Of a DNA stretch of 50,458 nucleotides, positions 32,538-40,206 are shown in pieces. Position 1 is the first letter of the stretch, and each line of letters begins with the position of its first letter. The stretch lies in contig JAHIZT010000082.1 in assembly GCA_018814355.1 (NCBI GenBank), positions 1 through 50,458 of the forward strand, read 5' to 3'. A model generated the notes under the pieces. That model was not told where the DNA came from. It did no database searches and saw only the letters and a program-made list of their open reading frames with translations. The stretch comes from Candidatus Thermoplasmatota archaeon (lineage in GTDB: Archaea > Thermoplasmatota > Thermoplasmata > UBA10834). The translations under genes and the position numbers were made by a program.

Positions 32538-33431
32538 TCAGGTCCCTGACGATTCCTTGAGAAGCAGCATGATCCAGTTGTCGTCCACTATCTTCTGCAT
32601 AGAGGAGATCTCCGGCTCCGTCAAATGCTGGAACCTCCCCTGGACCTTCAGGTAGTCCACGATAGGCAGTCCCTTGCCCTTCCTCGTGATGTGCACCTTT
32701 CCCTCGTCTATCTCGTAGAGAGGAAACACTCTGGCGTCCACGGCTAGCCTGGCAATCTCGACGCTCAGGGACGGGTTCGTCTTCCAGCCAGGCGGACAGG
32801 GAGACAGAGCGTGAATGAACTTGAAGCCCTTGGTCCTCTTCGCCTTCTCGATCTTCTTGACGAAGTCCTCTGGGAAAGCCGGTGACACGGTTGCAGCATA
32901 CGGTATCTTGTGTGCCTGCATGATCGCCATGATGTCCTTCTTGGATTCGTGCTTGAACCCGTGGCTCGTCCCCACGGGCGTGGTTGTGGTCCACGCGCCC
33001 CAGGGGGTGGAGCCGCTCCTCTGTATGCCGGTGTTCATGTAGGCCTCGTTGTCGTACATGACGTAAATCGCGTCCGTGCGCCTCTCGGCTGCACCCGACA
33101 ACGCCTGGAGGCCAATGTCGACAGTCCCACCGTCCCCAGCGAATCCGACGACGGTGACATCCTCGACGCCTTTCACATCCAGAGCTGCCCTCAGCCCAGA
33201 GATGGCTGCGCCCGTGGCTTCGAACGCACAGTAGAGCAATGGCACCTTGAGGCAGTTGCTGGGCCAGTATCCCGGCATGACAGCCCAACAGCAAGCGGGG
33301 ATTGTCACTATCGTTCGCTCGCCCAAAGCCTTGAGCATGTATCTCATCACGAGATTGGCTCCGCATCCGGGGCAGCCAGTGCTCCCGGGATAGGCGAACT
33401 CCTCGACTGGAATGGTGGTCTTGGTCATCAT
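32538..33431 (-). CDS. porB: Pyruvate:ferredoxin oxidoreductase, beta subunit
   Basis: About 297 aa. PorB binds thiamine diphosphate and an iron-sulfur cluster; with PorA it splits pyruvate to acetyl-CoA and CO2 while reducing ferredoxin. Seen: GCPGCGANL (Cys 20 and 23), PACCWAVMPGYWP (Cys 47/48), GFAGDGGTVDIGLQAL (the GDG-N type ThDP site), YDNEAYMNTGIQRS and SPCPPGW. Start at ATG 33431 with GGAGGTGG upstream, overlapping the porA stop as ATGA; a longer frame to 33848 lies inside porA. A branched-chain 2-oxoacid substrate (Vor) is the alternative. Confidence 0.93.
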   Translation of the reverse strand: MMTKTTIPVEEFAYPGSTGCPGCGANLVMRYMLKALGERTIVTIPACCWAVMPGYWPSNCLKVPLLYCAFEATGAAISGLRAALDVKGVEDVTVVGFAGDGGTVDIGLQALSGAAERRTDAIYVMYDNEAYMNTGIQRSGSTPWGAWTTTTPVGTSHGFKHESKKDIMAIMQAHKIPYAATVSPAFPEDFVKKIEKAKRTKGFKFIHALSPCPPGWKTNPSLSVEIARLAVDARVFPLYEIDEGKVHITRKGKGLPIVDYLKVQGRFQHLTEPEISSMQKIVDDNWIMLLLKESSGT

Positions 33432-34615
33432 CGCCACCTCCTCGGCAACCCCGCTACATCGACCCATTCGACCTCGTCCTCCGCGCCGCGCTTTGATACG
33501 ACCAGCATGTCCTCGAAGATCTTCTCCAGTATCTTCGGAGTTATGTCCCTTCCTCCCAACCCTGCGATGTAGTTCTTGACGACCGGGCGTTTCTGGCACG
33601 AGTAGATGGACGACTTGACCTCGGTGAACATCGCTCCCGCCGCCCCAAATGTGAAGCTCCTGTCGAGGACCGCGATCCCCTCGGTCTTTCCAGCCAGTGA
33701 ACGGAACTCCTCGTGCGGGAACGGTCTGAATGCCCGGATCCTCGCAAGCCCGACGCGCATGCCTTTCGCACGCATTGCGTCGACGACATCCATCGCGGTT
33801 GCTGCGACCGAGCCAGCTGCCGCCATGATCACATCTGCATCGGCGCACTTGTACAGATCGAGCAGACCCCCGTGCTCTCTACCGAAGATGTGCTTGAACT
33901 CCTGCTCGACCCTTAGGATTCTCTCGCGGGCCTCCTTCATTCCCAGCATGGCCTTGTACCTGAACTCCATGTACTGGTCGGGTTTGACAAGGGAGCCGAA
34001 ACCCATTGGTTTTCCCACCTCTATCTTGAGCTCGGGTGAATAGGCTGGCAAAAAGGAGTCGACCAGGGCCTGTTCAGGCACATCGACGGGTTCGGATGTG
34101 TGCGAGAGTATGAACGCGTCCTCCACTATCATCGCCGGGAGCATCACGCCGCTGGTCTCGCATATCTTGTAGGCCATGATGATTGTGTCGAGCACCTCCT
34201 GGTTGCTTCTGCAGAAGAACTGGAGCCAACCAGTGTCCCTCTGGGCGACCGTGTCCATGTGATCCGCCCAGACGTTCCACGGAGGGGCCATAGCCCGGCT
34301 GACGTTGGTCATGACTATAGGGAGCCGCGCCCCGGATGCCCACATCAGGACCTCGTGCATGAGCGTGAGCCCTTGCGAGCTTGTCGCAGTGTACGTCCTG
34401 GCTCCCGCTGTCTGGGCAGCGATGCATGCGGCCATCGCGCTGTGCTCACTCTCGACCGGGATGAACTTCGCCTTCAGTTCCCCGCTGGACACGAATTCCG
34501 CCAGCTTCTCCACGATCGAGGTCTGGGGCGTTATTGGGTATGCCGCAATGACCTCGGCCCTTGCCAGCTTCGCGCCGTACGCGGACGCGTAGTTGCCGGT
34601 CATGACCATCCTCAT
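33428..34615 (-). CDS. porA: Pyruvate:ferredoxin oxidoreductase, alpha subunit
   Basis: 395 aa. Seen: the opening GNYASAYGAKLARAEVIAAYPITPQT, EFVSSGELKAKFIPVESEHSA, RTYTATSSQGL, and a C-terminal domain with VGLARIRAFRPFPHEEF and VLDRSFTFGAAGAMF, all typical of PorA. Its pyrimidine-binding and interface residues complete the ThDP site with PorB. GGAGGGTGA lies just before the ATG, which overlaps the porD stop as ATGA. Confidence 0.95.
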   Translation of the reverse strand: MRMVMTGNYASAYGAKLARAEVIAAYPITPQTSIVEKLAEFVSSGELKAKFIPVESEHSAMAACIAAQTAGARTYTATSSQGLTLMHEVLMWASGARLPIVMTNVSRAMAPPWNVWADHMDTVAQRDTGWLQFFCRSNQEVLDTIIMAYKICETSGVMLPAMIVEDAFILSHTSEPVDVPEQALVDSFLPAYSPELKIEVGKPMGFGSLVKPDQYMEFRYKAMLGMKEARERILRVEQEFKHIFGREHGGLLDLYKCADADVIMAAAGSVAATAMDVVDAMRAKGMRVGLARIRAFRPFPHEEFRSLAGKTEGIAVLDRSFTFGAAGAMFTEVKSSIYSCQKRPVVKNYIAGLGGRDITPKILEKIFEDMLVVSKRGAEDEVEWVDVAGLPRRWR

Positions 34616-34884
34616 TGTTCACCCTCCTTGACCATGATGATGCACTTGGACGGGCACTCGAAGGCGCATATCCCGCAGCCCTTGCAGTACCTGAGATCGA
34701 CGATCGGCTCGCCGTCCACGAGAGTTATGGCTGCATCTGGGCAGAACTTCCAGCAGATCGTGCACTTCTTGCACTTCTCCTTGTCCACGACCGGCTTGAC
34801 CACCCTCCAGAGGCCAGTGATGTTCATTGTACTCGGAGTGTCCGAAATCGGCGTCAGGGTGATCTCTTCATGACTCTTGGTCAT
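34612..34884 (-). CDS. porD: Pyruvate:ferredoxin oxidoreductase, delta subunit (2[4Fe-4S] ferredoxin)
   Basis: 90 aa. Two complete 4Fe-4S motifs: CKKCTICWKFCP (Cys 38, 41, 44, 48) and CKGCGICAFECP (67, 70, 73, 77). It carries electrons from the active site to free ferredoxin. Starts at ATG 34884, overlapping the porG stop as ATGA; the longer frame to 35004 is inside porG. Its 37-residue N-terminal extension is usual for PorD. Confidence 0.95.
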   Translation of the reverse strand: MTKSHEEITLTPISDTPSTMNITGLWRVVKPVVDKEKCKKCTICWKFCPDAAITLVDGEPIVDLRYCKGCGICAFECPSKCIIMVKEGEQ

Positions 34885-35435
34885 ATTGTTGCCTCGACCG
34901 TTCGCTGGTACGCTTCCTTCGCAGCGGCCACGTTCTCCTCTTCCTTGACTGGGGCCTCCTCTCGGATGCTGTCGAGGATCGCCTCCAGGCTGACTGTATC
35001 GCACATTCTAGCGAACCCTCCCATGATGGCCGTGTTTACGATCGGTGCCGTCTGAGAGCCAATCCCGTGGGACGCAGCGACCGACGTTGCGTCGATGACG
35101 AAATACTTGAACCTGGGCGGAAGGTTCTCCAGCTTCTTCCCCTCCGGATAGTTGATAAGTACGCGGCCCTCCGGTTTCAGTCCTTCGAGAATGTCCACAC
35201 CTCTCAACAGAGAATTGTCGAGCACGACCACGTAGTCAGGTTCGTAGATGCTGGACTTGATTCGTATCGGCTTGTCATCTATGCGCGCGTATGCGGTCAC
35301 CGGGGCGCCCCGGCGCTCGACGCCGAAGAATGGGAATGCGGAAACCTCGAACCCCATCTTGAACGCTGCCTTCGCCAGGACCTCAGAGGCGATGACCACC
35401 CCTTGGCCACCTCTCCCATGGAACCTGACTTCCAT
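34881..35435 (-). CDS. porG: Pyruvate:ferredoxin oxidoreductase, gamma subunit
   Basis: 184 aa. Opens MEVRFHGRGGQGVVIASEVLAKA, with the family's GRGGQG motif, then FGVERRGAPVTAYARID, VVVLDNSLL and a C-terminal helix set that includes GGFARM. It binds CoA in this enzyme class. First gene of the porGDAB operon. Start: ATG 35435, because 31 residues of the longer frame (to 35528) precede any conserved residue and the TATA candidate CTTAATATGT (35471-35480) sits above it. Confidence 0.94.
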   Translation of the reverse strand: MEVRFHGRGGQGVVIASEVLAKAAFKMGFEVSAFPFFGVERRGAPVTAYARIDDKPIRIKSSIYEPDYVVVLDNSLLRGVDILEGLKPEGRVLINYPEGKKLENLPPRFKYFVIDATSVAASHGIGSQTAPIVNTAIMGGFARMCDTVSLEAILDSIREEAPVKEEENVAAAKEAYQRTVEATI

Positions 35436-35590
35436 CAATGGAAACACCGATTGACGCGATAGAAGGTCTGACATATTAAGTGTTGACCAACCTACCATGC
35501 GTGGTGAAGGTTGCGGCAGGTCTGGCATCTTCGGGTGAACATTGCCTCCCCCGCACGTAGTTACATATCCTGTATGCCTCTATTCCCTGC

Positions 35591-36070
35591 GTGAAGAAGC
35601 TGTTCATTGGGCTCTACGCACGGACGTTCTGCCACACGACAGAGGATCTGGCGAAGGTCAAGGAAGCCATGACAAACGTCCTTGGAGATTTCGAGCTGAG
35701 AATCTCAAAGACCGAGGGACATCACGGGAACCCCATCACTGTCATCGAGTCCACTGTCGACAAAATGAATGGCATATCCGGGTTCTTCGCCAAGGTCGAT
35801 GATCACGACCTTTCTTTGATAGAGGATACGCTGGCAACTCGTGTTGATGACGGCTGCAACCTCTTCCTCAAGATTGACAAACAGGAGGCTTTTCTCGGCA
35901 AGGTGAAGCTGGGTCATGAAGACGACGTCATCTCTCTGAGGATACGCGTGGCCGCGTTCCCGGCAACGTGCGAGGTCGCTCAGAACAATATCAGAGAATA
36001 CTTGGCCCTGGAACGAGCGAGGAGAGGCGGAACAGCGACTACTTCCAGCACAAGCCACGTAGACGATTGA
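35591..36070 (+). CDS. Exosome-associated RNA-binding protein (COG1325-like)
   Basis: 159 aa. KKLFIGLYARTFCHTTEDLAKVKEAM at the start, TEGHHGNPITVIEST, and LFLKIDKQEAFLGKVKLGHEDDVISLRIRVAAFP match the archaeal RNA-binding family annotated as exosome subunit (COG1325). Ser/Thr-rich tail. The start is GTG 35591: TTACATATCC at 35561-35570 is centred 26 bp upstream, implying a leaderless message. A role with the RNA exosome is family knowledge; no exosome gene is adjacent. Confidence 0.8.
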   Translation: MKKLFIGLYARTFCHTTEDLAKVKEAMTNVLGDFELRISKTEGHHGNPITVIESTVDKMNGISGFFAKVDDHDLSLIEDTLATRVDDGCNLFLKIDKQEAFLGKVKLGHEDDVISLRIRVAAFPATCEVAQNNIREYLALERARRGGTATTSSTSHVDD

Positions 36071-36107
36071 TTATTATAATGAGGACACGTCTGCGGGAAT
36101 CGCACGT

Positions 36108-36195
36108 GCAGGGGTAGCCAAGTCCGGTCAACGGCGCAAGGCTTAGGACCTTGTCCAGCAGTGGTTCCGCGGTTCGAATCCGCGCCCCTGCACCA
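36108..36195 (+). tRNA. tRNA-Leu (anticodon TAG), CCA encoded
   Basis: Acceptor GCAGGGG (36108-36114) pairs with CCCCTGC (36185-36191). Anticodon stem CAAGG/CCTTG encloses CTTAGGA, anticodon TAG at 36144-36146. A long variable arm with a CCA/TGG stem marks a class II tRNA. T arm CGCGG/CCGCG. Discriminator A 36192 is followed by an encoded CCA (36193-36195), unlike the tRNA-Ala of this window. TTATTATAAT at 36071-36080 is a fitting TATA box. Confidence 0.95.
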
Positions 36196-36485
36196 TTGCC
36201 TATCCCTTCTTCTTCAAGAACAACTCACAGCCTGAAGCATACTCCTCAGGTGAAAGCCATTTCCGGTACTTTCCATCTGGGAAGCAACCTCGATGGTTCC
36301 CGCGCGCAGAGTACCATTTCGCAGGTACTGCAGGTTCTGCCCGTGTTACGCCTAAGAGATGCGAGTATGATCATCTCCTCGCGAGTGTAGCCTTCCGCTG
36401 GATGCTTCTGATTGACCTTCACGGAGTGGGAATCCCTCAACTCGCTATTTCATTTTTCGCGCGCGAGCGCAGGTCGGAGATATAT

Positions 36486-36851
36486 ATGGCCCACGCGTTT
36501 CCCTCGCCCGTGAAGTACCTATACTGCCCGCAATGCAAGGAGCTCAGAGTGAAGAGCTGGTATCAGGTCAGAAATGTGTGCTCCAGGTGCTTCAGTGTTG
36601 CGACCGCGATCGAGATTCCTAGGAATTGGATGACATACGTCTCGTACGTTCTCTATGTCGTCGTCCCAGCACTAATAGGCGCAAATCGAATCACTGGCTC
36701 AGCAACATATCTCCGGCTGGCAATCATAGGCCTCGTTGTGATGTTGATCGTCTCATATATGAACATAGTGCGTGGGGAGAAGTTCGCAAGGACCAAGATC
36801 AAAGTAGCCGGCTCGAACCTAGACCAGTTCAGGAAGAAGGGTTGGGCATAG
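36486..36851 (+). CDS. Zinc-ribbon membrane protein
   Basis: 121 aa from ATG 36486, preceded by GGAG at a spacing of 7; the longer frame to 36402 has no such site. Seen: a single zinc ribbon (YCPQCKEL and CSRCFSV), then two hydrophobic helices (YVSYVLYVVVPALIG and LRLAIIGLVVMLIVSYMNIV), and a basic tail. No family recognised. It converges on, and overlaps by 33 bases, the end of a pilin-like gene, next to the pilus-like locus. Confidence 0.78.
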   Translation: MAHAFPSPVKYLYCPQCKELRVKSWYQVRNVCSRCFSVATAIEIPRNWMTYVSYVLYVVVPALIGANRITGSATYLRLAIIGLVVMLIVSYMNIVRGEKFARTKIKVAGSNLDQFRKKGWA

Positions 36852-37376
36852 GATGAGTTCGGCAAGGTAGACCATTGCGCCTGACCCCGGGATTTCGGTC
36901 GAACTCGCATAGGCGTTCTTGGTCGCCTCAGGCACGCATGGAATCGAAAGCACCGGTCCAGAGAGGTCATCGCCCATTTCAAGCACCAGCAGGTAGGGTT
37001 CGAATGCTGGGTTGCACACAGCCCTCAGCATGTCACAGATGAGGCTGTTCAGACGATTGAATTGCATCATGTCATGTCCGGCCTCCAGCGCACGCAGCTC
37101 GATGGCGAGAGACTCGGCAGCAGTCGTGCGGTCGTCCATGTAGAATGGTTGACCGAGATCCACGACAACGGATTCGCACAACGATGTCGCAAGGAACGTC
37201 CGCAGGATTTCCGCGGGGTCTGTGTCGCCGCCAATACTGTTCCCCTGGGAGTGATTGGGGAGGGGTGTGACGTAGGACATGAGAATGTTTGAAACCAAAA
37301 CGGCCCCGATGAAGAAGATGATTGCGTCCATTACCGCCAGCTGAGCACTGATCTCACCATCGGATCTACCACACAA
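36819..37376 (-). CDS. Pilin-like membrane-anchored protein (pilus-like locus)
   Basis: 185 aa, or 170 aa from ATG 37331. The N-terminus has one hydrophobic helix, MDAIIFFIGAVLVSNILMSYV, followed by an extracytoplasmic domain with four cysteines (C in SLCES, LICDM, AVCNP, SIPCV and one in ILCPT near the end). That architecture fits a Tad/class-III-pilin-associated protein; the DAIIFF start resembles haloarchaeal pilus-locus proteins, though I cannot name a family. It overlaps the preceding gene by 11 bases if the longer start is used; the shorter start avoids this. Function inferred from location. Confidence 0.7.
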   Translation of the reverse strand: MCGRSDGEISAQLAVMDAIIFFIGAVLVSNILMSYVTPLPNHSQGNSIGGDTDPAEILRTFLATSLCESVVVDLGQPFYMDDRTTAAESLAIELRALEAGHDMMQFNRLNSLICDMLRAVCNPAFEPYLLVLEMGDDLSGPVLSIPCVPEATKNAYASSTEIPGSGAMVYLAELILCPTLLPELV

Positions 37377-37824
37377 CCGATCTCACCTCGAGCATGATAG
37401 TCCTTCCATAACCGTCAAGGACGTTGAGCAGTCGAGAACAGTATCCGGTGGTATTCGGTTGCGCTGTGTCGTTGTCGGACCCGGTATTCAACCAGGTGTA
37501 GGATGGATATCTGGAAATGATGGCAATCAGGTAATGCCTCTCACCAACGACCCTACTTGCGATGTCAGAGATGTCGACGTTCTGCGCTGATGATACAGAC
37601 GGCATCAGGCCTGGCGTTTCCGGCCTGAGCAACCGAGACATGACGCTGTTCACCAGATCCTCAGCTAGGGAGTCAAGCTCCTCCTGGACCTGGACAGCAT
37701 TCAGATTCCGGGAAACCCACGTTCCACAGAGGACTAGAGTCGCCACCCCCACAAGGACGAACATGAGGACGGGAAGGTCCTCGAAGAAGCCCGCGACTCC
37801 TGCGTCATCTGCCTTCATGATCAT
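37366..37824 (-). CDS. Pilin-like membrane-anchored protein (pilus-like locus)
   Basis: 152 aa. Short N-terminal stretch, then one hydrophobic helix (LPVLMFVLVGVATLVLCGTWV, about 18-38), then an extracytoplasmic domain of about 110 residues with SQ/DN-rich loops (SGSDNDTAQPN, written here in part). No cleavage site certain. The single helix followed by an outer domain matches minor-pilin or anchor subunits. It is the first gene on the minus side of the divergent pilus-like locus. No family recognised by name. Confidence 0.68.
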   Translation of the reverse strand: MIMKADDAGVAGFFEDLPVLMFVLVGVATLVLCGTWVSRNLNAVQVQEELDSLAEDLVNSVMSRLLRPETPGLMPSVSSAQNVDISDIASRVVGERHYLIAIISRYPSYTWLNTGSDNDTAQPNTTGYCSRLLNVLDGYGRTIMLEVRSVVW

Positions 37825-37857
37825 CCGGAGCGTCGGTGATGGTTGGCTTCATAGTCA

Positions 37858-37920
37858 CTACATGTAGCCTACGACCGTGGAATCCGTAGAAGAACCGCAC
37901 ATGCCATGCTTCATGGCATG
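37858..37920. promoter_or_regulatory. Divergent control region with two perfect palindromes
   Basis: CTACATGTAG at 37858-37867 is a 10-bp palindrome. CATGCCATG-CTT-CATGGCATG at 37900-37920 is a perfect 9-bp inverted repeat. They lie between the divergent halves of the pilus-like locus. The longer one covers the first two ATGs of the Cys-rich gene, so it may be an operator or a leader hairpin. Confidence 0.55.
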
Positions 37921-38451
37921 AGACACCGCCAAGGACCCGCCAAGAAACTGGCTCCGAGCATGAGCCCCGAATCGATCTGCCCACACAACTACACTGAAGA
38001 GGAGGCGCTCCAGCTGGAGATCGACTGCGGTTCGTGCACAGGCGCGAACGACCTCATGAACAACAGATGTTTGACGGGCGTGATGAACATCATCGCGGCC
38101 GGGGCGGTGCCGGAGGCGATTATCCTCAAGAGGTTCATCCACAAGAGGTACAGAGGGGACGCTGTGAAATTGGCAGCACTGGCGGCGCGGGAGCTGGCCA
38201 CACTGAACAGAGCAATCGCATCAGCAGAGACGCCGTCTGACAAGAAGTGTCGGACATGTCCTTCTAGCAAGGAGCTGGCGATGATTGCGATGAGGCGCAG
38301 GCTGCTCTCGAGCCCAATCAAGTACATGCCCGGGAAAGGGGTAGACCCATCACAGCTTGCGGAAGAACTGACGGTCGAAGGCTGTCCGATGGCTCGCAGA
38401 TGCGTGGACGAGGCGCTCGCGGTGAGCGTGCTCCTATCAGGGGGGGAATGA
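37906..38451 (+). CDS. Cys-rich protein of the pilus-like locus, unknown function
   Basis: Up to 181 aa. Twelve or so cysteines in pairs: SICPHN, DCGSCTG, NRCL, KKCRTCPSS, EGCPMARRC. Helical segments lie between them and no membrane helix is seen. The CGSC and CRTCP pairs could bind zinc or an iron-sulfur cluster. Three starts are possible: ATG 37906 and ATG 37918 lie inside the 37900-37920 palindrome; ATG 37960 (MSPESICPHNY) would leave the palindrome in the leader and is perhaps the best. Its stop is immediately followed by the ATPase start, so the two are coupled. I recognise no family. Confidence 0.75.
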   Translation: MLHGMRHRQGPAKKLAPSMSPESICPHNYTEEEALQLEIDCGSCTGANDLMNNRCLTGVMNIIAAGAVPEAIILKRFIHKRYRGDAVKLAALAARELATLNRAIASAETPSDKKCRTCPSSKELAMIAMRRRLLSSPIKYMPGKGVDPSQLAEELTVEGCPMARRCVDEALAVSVLLSGGE

Positions 38452-40206
38452 GTGTTGTCGAGGCCTCCTCCTCCGAAGATCGTGCATGGCGGACGGCCAC
38501 CCATCCAAGGGACGCAGACGCCGGTCCTGGTGCTAAAGCCCACTCCCAAACCCTCCCTGTCGGTAGCGCAGTTCGAGACACGACCGTGCTTCGCATCATC
38601 CTGGGTAGAGTCCAAGGCCGCAATTGAGAGCGAAGTCGTAGCGCGATACGAGATATCGGGAGTCGGCGTGACCATATCGTCCCCTGAGAGTTCCAGCTGC
38701 GGACTCTACACAATCGATCCTCCTGAGTACAAGCTCAATCCATTACAGCTGCAGGCCCTAGCAGGCGCGATATCCGAGGTCACGCGGGCAGCTCCAGCCG
38801 ACCTGGAGGTGAGCTCCTTGGGGACCGTCAGACCGTACATCAAGGCTAGGGCGAAGGACTTCATATTCTCACAACTCGCCAGGAGATCCAGAGAAGAGAC
38901 TGTTGGAATGGTCCTCGACAGAGAGGCAGACCATCTGTCAGAGCTTCTATGCAAGTACACCGCAGGCTACGGAGTCCTGGAGACGCTGTTGGAGGACCGA
39001 CTCATACAGGATATCTACGTCGACGCGCCCTCGAGCCAGACGCCGGTACAGGTGGTCCTTCGGTCGGATGCGGGGCCGCGCGTCAGACAGAAGTGTCGGA
39101 CGAACATATTGGTGGGCAGGAAAGACATCCAGGGTTTCGTCTCCCGCATCAAGCTTGAGACCGGGCTGCCGTTCTCAGAGGCACATCCTGTCCTCGAGGC
39201 AGACATAAAACGCTTGGGGGCACGGGTCACCCTCGTCGGGCCTCCCTTGAGTGAGAAAGGGGTTTCCGTTGCGATCAGGAAGCATTCTACCAACCTGTGG
39301 ACAATTCCAAGGTTGATCGCCAACGGCTCGCTCTCTCCCCTGCTTGCGAGCTTCCTGTGGGCATGCGTGATCGGCCGAAGGACTGTCCTCGTAGCTGGCA
39401 GCAGAGGGGCTGGCAAGACCACCCTACTTGGAGCGATAATGCTCGAGTTCCCCCTGTCCCAGAGGATAATCCTGATAGAAGACACACCTGAGCTCTCGGT
39501 CCCGCGCATGCAAGAGCTGGGGTACGATGTGCAGACGCTGAGGTTTTCCGGAGCCAGTGAGGAGGGTGTCGCGTCGGCACAGGAGGCACTCAGAGTCAGC
39601 CTCAGGATGGGAGAGAGCGCGATCGTGATTGGGGAGGTCAGGGGCGCAGAGGCCAAAGTGCTCTACGAGAGCATGCGCGCGGGGAGTGCGGGGTCGTCGG
39701 TCCTCGGGACCATCCATGGCAACTCCGCCAAGGGCGTTCTGGACCGAGCGGTCGAGGACCTGGGGGTCTCGGAGAGGGCCTTCTCGTCAACCGACATAGT
39801 CGTCGTGATAGGCCTCGTGCGGTCTCCTGACGGTTCGAGGTTCAACAGGCGGGTCGTAGAGGTCGCCGAGGTGAGGGAGAGAGGCCAGAGCGTAGAGCTT
39901 GTCAGTCTTTTCACGACGGAGGCGGGCTGCACATGCGCAAAGCCGACTTCGGACTTCTCGCCTGACTGCAAGACCATCAAAGGCATCGCGTATGCGTTGG
40001 ACATCAGTCCAGTGACGATCATGGACATCATCAGGGCGAGGGCACATGCTGACCAGCTCGTGTCAGAGGCCGATGGTGTCTGGGGAGAGGACGAGGCCAG
40101 AGTCCGGTCGAACGAGGTGCTCACGAGGTGCCTGTTCGGGAATGACGGCCCGGAGACGGGCCTCAGAGAATGGAGGAGTTGGCTCGATGCAAGGATGTCG
40201 AGATGA
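38452..40206 (+). CDS. Type II/IV secretion-type (Tad/pilus) ATPase
   Basis: 584 aa. The hexameric motor that drives pilus assembly or secretion. Seen: an N-terminal region of about 130 residues with a Pro-rich start, the N2 domain EDRLIQDIYVDAP (about 181-193), Walker A GSRGAGKTT at 316-324, the Asp box ILIEDTPEL at 340-348, Walker B IVIGEVRGAEA at 391-401, and the His box GTIHGNSA at 419-426. A C-terminal Cys pair (GCTCAKP) follows. GTG 38452 starts directly at the previous gene's stop codon. The next gene, a TadC-like membrane protein, overlaps its 3' end. Confidence 0.93.
   Translation: MLSRPPPPKIVHGGRPPIQGTQTPVLVLKPTPKPSLSVAQFETRPCFASSWVESKAAIESEVVARYEISGVGVTISSPESSSCGLYTIDPPEYKLNPLQLQALAGAISEVTRAAPADLEVSSLGTVRPYIKARAKDFIFSQLARRSREETVGMVLDREADHLSELLCKYTAGYGVLETLLEDRLIQDIYVDAPSSQTPVQVVLRSDAGPRVRQKCRTNILVGRKDIQGFVSRIKLETGLPFSEAHPVLEADIKRLGARVTLVGPPLSEKGVSVAIRKHSTNLWTIPRLIANGSLSPLLASFLWACVIGRRTVLVAGSRGAGKTTLLGAIMLEFPLSQRIILIEDTPELSVPRMQELGYDVQTLRFSGASEEGVASAQEALRVSLRMGESAIVIGEVRGAEAKVLYESMRAGSAGSSVLGTIHGNSAKGVLDRAVEDLGVSERAFSSTDIVVVIGLVRSPDGSRFNRRVVEVAEVRERGQSVELVSLFTTEAGCTCAKPTSDFSPDCKTIKGIAYALDISPVTIMDIIRARAHADQLVSEADGVWGEDEARVRSNEVLTRCLFGNDGPETGLREWRSWLDARMSR

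Noticed and set aside
32538-33848. A 436-aa reading frame for porB
   Set aside because: The first 139 residues are a shadow of porA in another frame; the ATG with GGAGGTGG at 33431 is the true start.
36246-36440. A 64-aa minus-strand frame downstream of tRNA-Leu
   Set aside because: No ribosome-binding site, no family, and it lies between a tRNA and a gene on the other strand. The single CSTC pair is not enough.
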